Origin: Catonia carolina
Taxonomy: Eukaryota; Arthropoda; Insecta; Hemiptera; Achilidae
Reading direction: 5' to 3'
Assembly: GCA_035578175.1 (NCBI GenBank)
Contig: JAQMRL010000001.1
Location: 50,615,553-50,679,552, forward strand
Length of the DNA stretch: 64,000 nucleotides
The number at the start of each line of letters is the position of its first letter. Within the stretch, counting starts at the first letter, position 1. The notes beneath the pieces are model-generated. The model searched no databases. It had not been told where the DNA came from and worked only from the letters and a program-made list of their open reading frames with translations. The translations under genes were made by a program, and so were the position numbers. This document shows, one piece after another, positions 47,601-62,600 of the stretch.

Positions 47601-50600
47601 TACCAATAGACAATAAGTCTATTTTTTTCTCTAATAATGTCGGTAAATTTTCTCGGAAATCATCATTGTGAGACAAATCATGAGGACAATATAATTTACT
47701 ATCAACATTCACTGGCACCCAATTCGGTTGTACTTCCTTTAGAGACTGATTCAAAGCTTCACCTTCAAGAACAGGCTGGACAAGAAAAAAAAAATCATAG
47801 GTTAAAACATTTGAATGTTAAAGAACAAAGCATTATAGACAACATAACATAACCAAGTATAATAACAAATAAACAAAAACAGATTGGTTAAAAGGAGTTT
47901 GATAAACAAAATCTACATTAAAACTTGTAAACTTAAATTTAAGCTTAAAAATGTACTTAAAACCAACCTTGACCAAAGACTGTTCTCTTGCTTTGAATAT
48001 AATTTGATGAATTTCTCTTTCATACTGTTTTACTAGAGGTGGAACAGGGTTACATAAAGCTGACACACCTTGCACTTCTCTTGGCAGGCTTTCAGCAATA
48101 TTTAGTAACATATGGTTAGGTAAAACATACCTGAAAAAAATGTAAAAAACCTCATATAAGTAAATCAATGACATAGTTATTTCCATTACACAATTATCAA
48201 AAAAAATAAAATTAATTTAGTTCACAACCTAACACACAGAATGTTTTCAAGTACAAATGCCGACTATTTATCAGATCTGTTAGAAAAATGAAATCAATTT
48301 GTAATAATCTAATTTTTATAAAAAAAAGAGTATTTAAAGTCTCATTATAGGCCTACTACATAAATATTTATTTTTTGTAATATAGAAAACTTTTTAATTT
48401 ACCTTATACTGCTTTTAAAAATTCTTCTACGAGTACTTTCGCGGTGTGCACCGCTTCTTCAGGTAATGATAATAAAATTTTTAGAATATTATGAAGATTG
48501 CATCTTTCTTTGTCAATGGTTTAAATCAAACTGAATATAAAATGGAAAAATCTACTGCTATTGCTATCTGTGTCATAAATTGGAACTAAATTTATTAATA
48601 AATAATTTATGATAGATTTTAACCAACAGTCAATGCAACTGTTCATTTATCAAATTATTATTAATATTTTTTTAAACAATGCATTTTTTCTAAAGTTTGA
48701 ATGTTATATTTATAGTCATTTATTTCCAGAACAATAATGTCTTCTAATGTAGCAAATCTGTAGTTATTTAATTGAACATGTTCTGCATAATTAGATTTTT
48801 GTTTTCCATATTTATAAGATTGCAGATGTTCTTGATAATGTTTTTTAAATGATCTAGAGCCCATGCCAATGTAAAATTCATTACAATTCCTTGAACCACA
48901 TATGATCTTATAAACACCTGCCTTTTATAAATATTTGATTTACTGTTAGCAATGTTTGATTTTGTTTTCTTTATTACCCTACTAAGTTTTTTATTATTAG
49001 TTTTGTTAGCTATTGTATTATTTTTGAGTCCATGTTTAATAAAATTATACTGTACCTCATTATACTATACAGTAAATTAAAATACATAATCTGTCATTTG
49101 ATAGGAATCTCAAAGAATCTTACAAACACAGAAATTATGTACTTCCCAATACTTACTTAAATGTGTGTTAAGTTTTTAAACATTTTAACAAATTCTGTGA
49201 ATGAAAACTGCACAGCCATGTTCTTTCCATTCATGCTATAACTACTGCAGCTGAAAATATAAATGTCTAGATATTATAAAACAAAATCTCACAATACTTT
49301 TAAAGTTCTCTTGATTTCAGACAAAGACAACCACAAAAATAAATAAATGTTGAACTAATATTAAAATGTTCCAAAAAATATGTGCCGAAGTGGAATATTA
49401 AACATAACTTACAGTAACTTAATATAAAAACTTATTTTCTTGAAATGAATACAAAATATCAATGCAAATAAACATACATTACACTTTCATCTTCATCTCT
49501 AGCTTTCTTATCCCTCCACTCATACAAATGTTTCAACGCATACATCTGTTTGTTATCAAACATTTTTCTACTTCTTCTATAAAACTCCATATAACTGCTG
49601 TCAGTTAAAATTGGTTTCCAGTATTTCTGCACAAGTAACAACAAAAATAATTTATTCAGTGAACACATATGCTTCCCTAACATTACCATGTAAAGAAGTA
49701 AATAAATTTACAACAGATAAAAATTGTCTTTTAGTCTTCCTTCATCAGTACTAGGTTTATTCCATCATGTCAAAAAACCTCTTGATTACAAAACACAAAG
49801 TTAATTTTGATCAAAATTAAATCTGAGGCCATGATGCAGAAATTGTCAAAAACAAGTCATTAATGTTTCACAAATACCATCATTTCTGAAGCAGAAGGCT
49901 GTATTTTAGTAAATAAGTACAACTATATTAGTAGTATTTGAACAGAATCTGTTCATATATTATGATAATCCCTTTAAGACTAAGAAGTTTCATTTCTAAT
50001 TTGTGTACGTACATCTCATCGTCTCATACACTGTACAAAACTGGTCTTTTACTAAAGGCTTGATAAGGCATAAAGATCTATAGAGACACCATTGCTGAAT
50101 AAGATCATAAAAGACCACGTGAGAAATGAAATTCATCAGAAAACTAAATTAATAGAATATAAAACAGCAAGTGATACTACTGAAATTGTAAAGAGTAGAG
50201 CACACAATGAGGCAAAGAGATAATTGATGGAACAAGGAGATTCAGCAATAAAGGCTCTAGTTGGGAATGAGAGGTAGAAGTCAAGCCCATATACTAACAT
50301 CGCAGAGAGATGACTTAAAACTAGGCAGAAGAGGTGCAGAATAAGGAATAGCAAAGGCAAACAGAGGAGGCCTTTATACAGCACTGGAAAATGAAGTACA
50401 TATACACACATAAGGGTAAAGCTGTAATAGAACACTTCTTCAAACAGAATTACTGACATGCCTTGCTTCCCGGACATTTAAAACTTAGTAGAAACAATTC
50501 TCCCTGCCATACATTGATAATGATCTAAAACCTAACCAATTTATTTTTACAACTGAGCTCAACATTAAAATAATGAACACCTAAAGTGGTCTCTGCTGAA

Positions 50601-53600
50601 TTGCTTCCAAAAAATACATCCTCTGAATAAATAAAATAATTTTCCTGATAAAAATCTAAACACTTCATCTAAATTTATAAAACCACTCACCCAAAAATCT
50701 ATAAAAGACTAAATTAATCAATACAACAGCAGTTTAATACATAGTATACGTTCATATATTCACAGAATTATCATTCTAATACTGTAGAAAACAAGTCAAT
50801 TGACATACTTTAAACACTGGGAGTACACACAGATCAACAAAATAAACTCCTAAAAAAAATCTGGTGTGAAACACATAACTTTCTCTTGCCAATGTAAATA
50901 ATGAGAAATATAACCTACATTTCATCCTGGGAAACCAATGTAAGATTAAAAATATAACCAATTTTATTCATGTGTGAATGATACAAAATGAAAATCACCC
51001 TCTATAGAACTTAAAAATATGGAAAATCACTAATTGTAGCTAAACTAAGCTTTGTCAAAAAATGCTTGAAATGAAAGTTGAAAGTTTTTCATTTTCTATA
51101 ACTTTCATTAGGCCTATATACACTTGTATTGAAAATGCTTACAGAGTGCAATCTTAAAAACTCCATTTTTTACTGATTTTAATAAGAAAATTTAGAAAAT
51201 CACTCTGGAAAATTTCATCAGACATGCAGCTTACTCTATCATGTACAGCACAAACATGTAGTAACTGAGGCAATTTTAAACAAAATCGTAGAAGCCATTT
51301 TTGAGAAAATAGCAAAAAAGTGAAAAATTGCACTACTTCTGCTCGACTAATTTTTATAAAAATGTATGTGATGGGTATCTAATTTAAGTTCAAAGTTTCA
51401 AATTCTTACGATATTCCGTTAATGAGTTTTTTGTTCACACACAGACCAATAAATAAAACATGTTTTTTTTGGGTTAAGGGAGCCTGAAAACATGATTTCA
51501 AAAAATAAAAATGAAAACAATACTTTCCTTCCCTACATTTCATATAGGGCAAGATAAATAATATACAGTTACTTACCCTTCTACACAAATCTGTGCTCAT
51601 GTTTATAACGTTCTCAAGCAAGTTTGATTTATTCTGACATTTTTCAATTAACAAATTTTTCATCTTATCATAAATGTATAAAAGATAATGTGTATCTTCT
51701 CTGGCATACTTGATTGCAGCTTCAGATAAAGGCCTGAAACACATTTATTTTAATGAGTAATATGGAACAACATATAAAAATTGTAAAAAAAATATATAAG
51801 TATTGATAAAACTTTTTAGTTTAAAATATGAAGAAGATTAATAATAATATTTAAATTTAAATTCAAAAATTGTAAAGTTTGTAAATATCGTATTTTATGT
51901 ATTACAATATCGTAAGTCATTCTGCATTGGAGAATGACTTATAATATTTGTTTCTACAAGCCATTCTGCAGGGAAAAATACATGGAAAACGAGGACCTGG
52001 CAGAAGAAGAAGGGTGTCGTGGCTTCAAAATCTAAGAACTTGGTTAGGAAAAAGCTCAGAAGAGCTATTTCGCAGTGCAACAAACAAAGTGAGAAATGGT
52101 ATGACGGTCGCCAACATTTGGAATGGATAGGCACCTGAAGCCGATCTAATAAAATGATTATTAAAAATATTTATATATTTAAGAGGATAAGAGGTATTTT
52201 TTGGTAAAGTTCAGTCTCAGCTCCCACTGGATTGATTCCGGTCAACCATTTTTTTTAAATGTAGCTATTCACGTGCACATTTGCCAACCCCCATCATTAT
52301 TTTTCCCAAATTCCTGATTAATACAGAAAAAGAAAATTAAATTTTTCTGACACGGTTCTTTGAAGAATTACTAAACAGATGCCGTGCTTAATCAATTTGT
52401 AACATCCAAGAATAATAATTGGTTAAACATATTACTGGTAGTTTTAAAAACCACATTTTTAATAATTAAATAATACGGCAGTTCTAAAAAAAATACAATG
52501 ATTATAAATATTACCTGGTCCTCCAATCATACAACTGGAATTGTTTATTACAGTCCACGTTGCAGAAAACTTTCAACAAATGTGCCAGACTTAATCGGGG
52601 AAAATCTAAAACACGGGCCGCTTGGTGTGTATCAAACAAATTGACAAGATACAAACATAGATCTCTCTGCAGCCACTCAACATCAAGTTCTGAACCATGA
52701 AACACCTAAACAATAAAAACAATTACAAATTTTTAGCCTGAAGGTAAAGGACACTATCTCAATTTTTGACACAAATGAATAAATAATAAGAGTCTTATAG
52801 TATTTTCTCTGCAGAGATGTACAACACTATCTCCTGGTTGTTCTGATAGCTGCTTTTAAAATAAATAAGTAAACAACACAAAGTGCATGTATTATTGTAT
52901 ACCTCTAAGAAATATTAGACCTCAGTATGACACGTGCACATGGTGTTAGAGTTTGTCAATGTTATGTATGCGTGGCTTTCGCGCAGGCTAGAAGAATACA
53001 TATGCCGGGTGGGGAATATATTAGGGTGATTTCCTGTGCTTCTATGAATGGAGGAGGACACACGGACACACAACAACACACACTGCTCATAGCCTTGTGT
53101 TGTACTTTTGTGGAAATTGTACATTATATTTCTTAGAGCAGATTTTTGGAAATTATCGAGTTAACATTACTGTTTATTCTTGGACAAATTTTTCATGGCA
53201 TACTAAACGTTCCATAATCTCCAATTTTTTTTCCTTTGGTTGATATTCTCCATAAAGTGTTAAGAGTGATATATCACAAAGTTTAGCAGCACGCTCCTGA
53301 ATTTCCTTACGTGGCATCTCATAATTTTCATTGGAAAGTTTTTTAAATACATTTACTTTAGCTTCTCAGCGTCACTTATTTGCCTATTCGTGTCGATTTC
53401 GGTTGAGGCATTACAAAGCGCTATTAGTATTTTTAAATATCCACAACAGAGTAAGACTGGTTAAGGTAGTATTGAAAAATACTGGTTAAAATAATTCTGA
53501 AAAATACTGTTTAGAGAAATATTGAAAAATACTATTTAGTAGAATCGCAATGTCCTACCAGGTCCTACCACTGAAAAGTACACAAAGCGACTGTAGTCAA

Positions 53601-56600
53601 ACCCCACCCTCTGCCACATAAATCATTTACTACCCATTTCACATTAATCAACACTAAATTAGCCAAATCATTATCTACAAATGACAAGCCCATGAGGGAA
53701 CTTGTGGTTCTAAATGCTCTAAAAAAAAACTACCATCAGGTTTAGATTTGTTAGCAGAAAATTTGTATTTAAGAGGCTTTTAAAACACATCAGAAGATGA
53801 GGATTAAGCACCAACTCCCAATGCTAGTTATGCTAGTTATGAATCAGAGAACGTTGGGTTTTGAATAAACACCAACGAGAAAACCACTGAGTAAAGTACT
53901 GAATAAACGTCATTTAACAACGAGGTCAAAAACAACAAACAGCGGACTTGTAATACTGTCGAACAAAAGCATTTAAATGGTGGTATCTACTTCAGTAAAA
54001 AAGGCCAAGAAGTTGCTGCAAAACAAATTACAATGGAATTAAATTTGTGATGCTTACTCAAATTCAAGCAAGGGTCACATTTTAAAGACAGTTCATTACA
54101 TCCTGAGTTGAAATACCAAACTTTCAACCTGTGAATTAATTAAGAAGAAAACTATACAAAAGTGAATATAATGGTACTTGCCAAAACTAATTGCATGATA
54201 TCTTACCTTAACAACTTTAGGATTTGTAAAAAATTCATTCAGTCTGTACAATTCATGTCTTAAGTCGAGAGCATCTACTATGAAATCTTGTTCCCTGGTT
54301 GATATTTGTAAGAGACAAGTAAACCCTTGAAATGATCTGTATGAATGATGCTGAAAAAGAAATCAATACCAAAATATTACACTTTAAATACAATCAAAAA
54401 TGTTTATTATAAACTGAAGGACAAGATGATTTTTTATTTCTTACCATGTGTGCAATTAGTCTTGAAGTGCTGCCTATGCATTAGTCATATGGTTTCCTCA
54501 TGACTGTTACATTAGATATAAAAGCTCACCAATGGTAACCCTTCAGTTGGACTATTGTACAACTTGATTTGAAAAACATTATCAAATAAATTTTAATAAA
54601 TAAATATTTTACATTACTTCACTGACGTTTTATAGCTGGCTTGATTTTCATTTCTTTAAGGTTTCACTAAAAACTTACATGTATTTCGGTGTAGTTTATA
54701 GAATATAGAATTGAAACTAACCATTAAAGTTTTACAGAAGACATTTCTTCAGTAAAATTTTAATGATCAGTTTCAATTTGATACTTTACATACTATACGA
54801 TAGTGGATCCATTGCAACATAAGTTTTACTGTGAAATCATAAAGAAATAAAAATCAAGGCCGCTACAAAGATTTATTTTCAAATTGATTGTCAATTTACA
54901 ACATCTTCTTTCCTGATCTTGGGAATAAGTAATAATATCCTCAAGAATTTTTACGTTTGATTATATTTATTACACCAGTGTTCTTTTTACCAAAACTGAC
55001 ATAAAAAAGTTCATGCAATTCATACAAAATTGTTTAATGTTTAAGTACACCTGTAGGAAAAGATTTCAACACTATAATCATTTTTACATTTAATAATGTA
55101 TCGTAAAATGATTATTAACATAAGTGTTCCAATTTAAAATTTATTTTTAACTCCTCTCCTTATTGTCAAGGCTTTACTTCCAGTTTAATTTGTTTTAAAT
55201 CAACAAGCTCCAGTTTTATTTGGTACACATAATGAAAGCTTTTACAGATTTAAAAACTCTGGTGTGAAACACTAACACAACTTTCTCTTGCCAATGCAAA
55301 TAATTAACAATAAAACCTAACATTAGTAATCAAACATTAGAAACAAACAAAAACTAACCTCAAAAAACATAATCTTATTTTAATCATGAGTGAAAGACAA
55401 AGTAAAAATCAACCAGCTTAGCTTAAAAATACGGAAAATCACTCTTTCACACCAAACTAGGCTCAGTAGAGAAAAATGCTTTTAATAAAAATTGTAGATC
55501 TTTTAATTTCCTATAAATTTAATTATACTTTTTTGTCGTAAAATGCATAATAAGGCTGAAATCTTTAAAAAATGGATATTTTTACACGATTTTGTGAGAA
55601 AAAAAACAGAAAATTGCTAATTACCGCTAACCTAAAGTAATAGAAAAAAATGTTTGAAATAAAAGTTGTAGAATTTTAAATTCTCTACAACTTATTTTAG
55701 ATACATTTTTGTTCTAAAATGCTTATTAAAGTTGCTATCTTAAAAAACAATTTTTTTACGTGAAAACAGCCTCACCAAAAATTTCAGGAGACATGGCAGC
55801 TACTTTATCTAGTAGAGCATAAAAAATGTAGTAAATGAGGCGATTAAAAAAAAAAAATCGTAGGAGCCATTTTACAGAAGCTCTCAAAAAAGTGAAAAAT
55901 GACACGAATAAACTACTACGTTTGGTTGACCAATTTTGATGAAAATGTTTGTTTTGGGTCTGGTAGTGGTGTCTAACTTAAGTTTCAAGTTTCAAGTTCG
56001 TACGATGTTCCGTTCTTGAGATATTCTGTTCACACACACACACACACACACACAGACCAATCGCTAAAAACACGTTTTTTGGATTCAGGGGGTCTGAAAA
56101 CATTTAGATCCGGTGAAAACTCAATTTCGAAAAATCGACATGAAAACAATACTTTCCTTCTTATATACTCACATAGGCAAGAGAAAGTAAAAATGTAATG
56201 CAATAATATTTTTCAGACTATACAGAGTTAAATTTCCCCATGTAATTCATTCGTGTTTTAATGAAATTAAGATACATAGGAGAAAAAACAAATTTAGTAT
56301 TAAATAATGTCAGAGAACATGAACAAAAAAAAAAAATACATACTTCTAAGTCAACAGCAATTTCTCTATGATTTTTAAGATGTTCTATCATAGTATTTAA
56401 AGTATCCAAGTTGTTTACATAAATCAAAGGTGTCTCATCAACTGTCTTAGGTGTCTGTGGATCACAAATTTTTAACTGATCTTCAGGTGGCTTAAACAGA
56501 TCCAGTTCATATTCATACGGGTGACTGAAGCTGAAACAAAACATTAATTTTCTGTTTTTATGTGCTATATAAAAGTTCGAGAATTCTTAAGAATGGTTGT

Positions 56601-59600
56601 TAATTAAAAGAAAATAAGATAATTGACACGGTACTGTTGTACAACTTCTCTGCAGATAAGTAAAACTCACAGATTAATAATTTATTCTGCTTAACCCTTT
56701 TGCTGCTAATCCTGTACATACATAAGTTCATTGCTGGTCACCATTCCTATATAAATGTATTCCGCACTTCAATTTTCACTTGTGGTTCCCGTAAATATTA
56801 ATGGATGACTTTATACATTCTACGTTAGCGATCTTTTATATGCTTCTATCTATTGGCTAACAATTGAACTAATAATGTTTGTTTTATTCTAAATTTCTGA
56901 TTTACTACAACTGATTTTCTAAACATGTGTATGTTAGTGTTAACTAAGAAGTAATGAATGTTTGTTTAGTGACTTAATAACCTCTTTGTTTTATAAAACG
57001 TACTCATTTAGTTACAATTTTATCTTTATTTTATTTACTTATTAGTTGTTTGTTGTATTGTATTCACATGAATATATCATATTTTTGTAGTTCTTCATTA
57101 CAATTTTGAGCAAAACTCATTTGCCATTACTAAAAATTAGATTTATCAGAGTTAAATTTTGGATTAAATTTAAATGGTTTTTGTACTCAGAATTACTTAA
57201 TACAATTTAATAATAATAATAATACAATAAATACAATTTTTTTTTATTCCTAAAATGTTTACATTGTAATCTGTTCAAATGGTTTAGGACCAAGCCATAC
57301 ATGGAACTGTAGTAAAAAAATTAGTCTGTGCAGAGACAGGTAAGTTCAAAAATGTTACATTTTCATTGCGCATTACTCTTTATCACTGCTGATATATGAA
57401 CATTGTTTGCGACATCCTTAATTTTGTATTGAGCAAAAAATAATTGTTTATGAATTTCCCTATTTTAGCAAATGGTGCCACAAACAACGTTTATATATCA
57501 GCCGTGATAAGAATAATGTGCAATGAAAATGTAACATTTTTGAACTTACCTATCACTGCACAGACTAGTTTTTTACCACAGTTCCATTCATGACTTGGTC
57601 CTAAACCACTTGCAATCCTATTTAAAACCACAGCCACTGTAAACTGAATTACTGTGGAAAATAATCAGTTGAAACCAAATCTGATAGGGGTAATTGCAAT
57701 TGTAATGGAGAACATCTTTGGGCAATTTTAGGTTATAAGGAAACAAAAAAACCTATTTAACTTACTCTTCAGATAAAATGCAACTAAGGAATTCTCTCTG
57801 TGTTTACGTTAAGTATACAAAAATTAATATTCTAATTTTTGTTTTGAAATGGAATGTCACTGCTGTTTATACAGCAGAGCTGTTCTTGAAACATACAAGA
57901 TTCTGCAGTAAGATTCACAAACACATAATCTGATCCTAGTAATTAATCCGTTCACAGGATCTTAGTTATTGACTATTTATGTTTTTCGTTTTCTACTTTT
58001 CTCATTATTTATGACAGCTTTACTCTTAAAGTACTTCTCTCCAACTCAGATTTATGGAAAAATTAGACTGATTAGGGAAAAAAGTTTGTAAATTTTGGTG
58101 TCTTTGTGAACTTTGTTTAGATTTACTTTATTGGTTTTTTGTTACATTTAATACACGTGTATCATTTTCATTACATTCTTTTTACAATGTCTAAAAGAAA
58201 ATGAGGCTGGAGAAATCTATAACACTTTAATCAATAGTAAACTTGATGATGAATATTTCAGACATTATACAACAAAAAATAATTATGGAACACTCCAAAA
58301 TGTTTTGATATGAAAATATTACATAAACGGCCTTCTTTAGAATTAGGTCCTCTTTTTTTTAGAGAGGATGGCTTTCTTGAAATAAATTTCCTGTTATTGG
58401 TTATTTTAGTTTTATTTAAATTTTAAAAAAATCAGTATTATATATGAATTGATAAGACAAATAAATAAAATAACAATAAAGAAATAAAGTATAATATATA
58501 CTCTATAAAAATACAAAAATATTTCTAATAAATAAAAAGTAAAAACAGTAATAAAAATATTTCTAACAAATGATGTTTTGAAAAAACATGCATTATAAAA
58601 CTTGAAAAAGAGGCAGGGTTTTAGACATGTACACTAGTTTAAATATAAGTGGGAACAAAGTGTTAATACAGTTCTTTTACATTTCCTCTTCAGTGTTTAA
58701 AAATTTGGTATAAACAATTTATGTTTAACAGAACTGCAGAAAAGTAATATCTTACCTTTCACCCCTGTCATCAATTTTTTCAACTAATATAGACAATGGT
58801 TTTAGTGCATTAGGTTTCTCTTTAATTCTTGGTTCAAATGGTATATTTCTGTTGTCAATTTTGTCTTTAAATTTAATTTGAGGTCTTACGTTTAATCTTG
58901 TTGTAATCAATGTACGAAACTTATTTTGTTCCATAATATTAGCAGGTGCCTGAAACAAAATCACAACAAAATATAAATTGAAGGCAACAGTGAACGACAT
59001 AAATTAACGGAAAGAATGCCGAAATCGATAAAAATTTGATTTGGATGCAATATAACACTTTTTACTAGGATATTGAGTAGTACAACTATCTTATGTGATT
59101 AGACTAATCAGGAACAATGTAGAATTTCAGTAGATTCACTGAAAATAGAAGAAAAATACAAATACTTCATAAATTTTGAACAATCGTTCGTGGAACACAT
59201 GATCTTTAGAAATAAAAACGTTTCTAGATATTTCTATTTCATATAATGAATTAATATAATAATTTCACCAACCTTCTTTTTAAACTGCGTCACCTTTATT
59301 TTAATTCTTACTTACACGTGTTTCGGTGGATCCACCATCATCAGAGTAAATGAAAAATTGAAACTAAAAATTTTTTATCTCCCTTATTAAAATTTACAGA
59401 ATATGATACATCTTCAGTGACTTGAATAAAACTGATTTAAAATTAATTTATTTTAATTTATCCCTTCTCATATTTACTGTAGATAGCAGCAGCAGTCAAT
59501 ATCACTTCATCATTCCCAAATTTGACCTGTTCGTTCAAAATGTCCTGCTTTTGCTCTTTTAACACGTTCGATGCTGACGACGCATATGTTGCGTCCTAAA

Positions 59601-62600
59601 GGTTTTACCTCCCATGCTCACGATGCACGTGATGCGTCCCGGTATTCTACCTGTTGTTTTATTTTTTGGTGGGGGTTAGCACTATTGAAACAGTTGTATA
59701 TTATACTAGAGCACTTGGAAAGGTCTAGAAAAAAGCGTGGATACCGTAGCCAGTGGTTTTGAGTTGTGAATCGGTCTTGTGTTACACTTTTGTGCACTGA
59801 CGAAATATTTCGACAATCTTGAATGATGCTAATAAATAATCATCAGTTGTTTCAAAAATATAATCCCAATAAAACCAAATTAGATGTTTATGATTATCAG
59901 TATATCATTTGCAAGCACTTCTTGCCAGAGCCTATCAGTCGCGTGGTACCTGTAAGTGGTAAAATGCATTTAGCAGAGATTGTAACGTTGGATCCAGCTA
60001 GTAAAAAACTAAGGCAATAATGCCGATATTGCTCTGCACATAAAGAAAGACAAGACATCAATTTTATTATTGTGTAGATTGTCCAGAAAATTCAGGACTA
60101 TGTTTGACTCCATGTTTTAGATAATTTCACAAATAGTAAATTACTTTTACATTACTTAGTGATAAATAATTTAGCATTTCCAGTTTATTGTTTTTCTATA
60201 CAGTAGATCTATACACTATTGATAGTTTGTTTATCTAATCATTTTATGTTTTTCAAAAATGTATATTAGTATATTTTTTTATTTTAGTATATCGTTTTTT
60301 GTATCCTTATTAGTAGTGTATGTAACGTATTATTTTTGTATTGTTGTGTACTAGTATATTATGTATTTTAGTGTTATTAGGTTCAATAAAAATAGGCATT
60401 ATGATAAAATATTAGCGTGTTGTTATTCCCTACACGAATACCGAACTAAGAGAAAATAGAGGGCGACGCAACGTATGTGTCTTCAGCCAAGTGGCATATT
60501 TTGCACTCCGACATTAACGAGTGCTCAAGACACAACAGTTGCGTCGTATAGAAAAACCACTTTTCCGAGCCGTAAACATGATTTAAAAAAATAAATATAT
60601 ACCTAACCTATTTTTTATTAGTGACTAACGTAATTATTAAAAAAAATTAATCAGCACGGGAGCTCATTTAACGAAAAATTGTCAGCCGCGAATGTGTTAA
60701 ATATTTATAAATATGGAACTAAATAAGTTTCTAGATATGACTCGGTAGGAATTTGTAGAAAGAAAAGAAACTTATGTGTAGTTTTGTTTGACCAAATATA
60801 TGTTTGCTCAAACATACAAATAGAAAAGTATTTAAGGAAAGTATATTGAACAAAATATACAAGGGTCATTTGTAAAGTAAAGAACATTTTCATATGACGC
60901 ACGAGATCTCCTCCTAACTACCGTTGACTGGTCAATAACTTTTGCATTCTCCTGCTTCATTGAGATGCTAGTCATGATCTGCTACAGACATTTGTTGTTT
61001 AGCTGTGTAGCATAAAAATGTGGAAGAAAATTGACAATTAACTCGAATGTAATGTATACAGTATTATCTACTTAATGAATTCAAAAAAGTTTGTCCAATT
61101 GGTACGATTATCAATGTAGCAGGCAACTGTGAGATACTTCACCGGCTCCGCTACGCTATAAAAAAAGGGCACGGCCATTTGTTTTTTGTCAACCAGCACC
61201 AAGCTTCTTCATGATAACACTAATCTGTTTTCACTGCCACATTGATGAAAGACTTGCTTTAGCAGTTTAATTGGGAGATTTCTGAGCACCCACCATACAG
61301 ACCAGACTTGACACTTCAGAAAGGGATTTTAGGCTTTGAAAATGACGAGGAACTAAAAATGGTTGCTGCTAACTGGTTTAACACTTGGCCCGAACCGAGT
61401 ACATAGCAGGAATACAGATACTTGTACAAGATTATGATAAGTGTTTAAATTTGAATGGTGATTACGTAGAAAAGAAGATTAAGACTCAATGAAGTTGTAA
61501 AATATTTTCTTCAATATCTTTACTAATAAGGTGTACAGAAAAAAAAGTTCTTGGGTCTTTTCCGTTTACTGTGTGCCACTCTTAAATCCAAATTCCCTGA
61601 AGGGTTACACCATTCTCTCACTCCTGAGTCTAGCGCGCCAATCTGACCAGAAATATTCCTGCGTAATGTCAACTCCACTCCGATTTCACAGTTAGTTACT
61701 ACACAGTCTACTATGAATTTTGTAGAGTACTTAATAATATTCGGACGTAGGAAGATGCTGCAGAGTTCCTTCACGAAAGGAGGTTATTGCATACCCAGAT
61801 GTGGCAACTAAAAGTCTGTGTGAAAAACTCATATGACTTTCTCTTCCCAATGTAAATAATTAGAAATATAACGTAATAGTAAAAAATTAAATTAAAAAAT
61901 ATAACGTAATAGTAATGTAGCAATAGCAAAATAAAACCATCAAAATAAGAAATAAAACAACAGAACATGTAACATAGTATAATATACTGGGACTGGAAAG
62001 GACGTTTATACGTGTGCGTGAATGTGTCTATCTCAGTTGAGTATTCAATAAGGCAGGGAGTGGGAGAAATGAACACATGTGTAACCCTTCACGGAATTCG
62101 GATTTGATAGTGGCATACAGAAAACGGAAAAAACCCAAGTTCTATACATTCCAAATGACCCTCGTACAAACCTATAAGGATTAGTGCAAGATTTTAAATA
62201 TCTTGGCACACTTTTAACATCAGGTAGTACAATAGATTATTATATTTTTTAAACATTTGGCAGAGATAGGGCCATCAAAATGATTTAGTTTACCATGAAG
62301 CAGAGCGAATAGAGGTTTGTTAATTTTTTATAAAAGATGTCCTATAACACTGTCAAAGATCTTTGTCAAATAGCTTTTATAATGTATACCGACCTTACTG
62401 AAGAAATTTCGTTTTATACAAACATTTTATGCAATTAGTTACAGTAATAAAAATTTACTTATACAGTAGAATAAACGTACGTTTATTAGAATAAACGTAT
62501 TATAATTATAATAAATAGTAATAGTATTAGTATAGTATAACTATAATAGATGTATTATTATAACGTTTATTCTACTATATTAACATATAAACTTCTTTTA

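Noticed and set aside
50136..50477. 113-codon hydrophobic open frame inside an Rrp6 intron
   Set aside because: Low-complexity hydrophobic translation of AT-rich DNA, with no motif.
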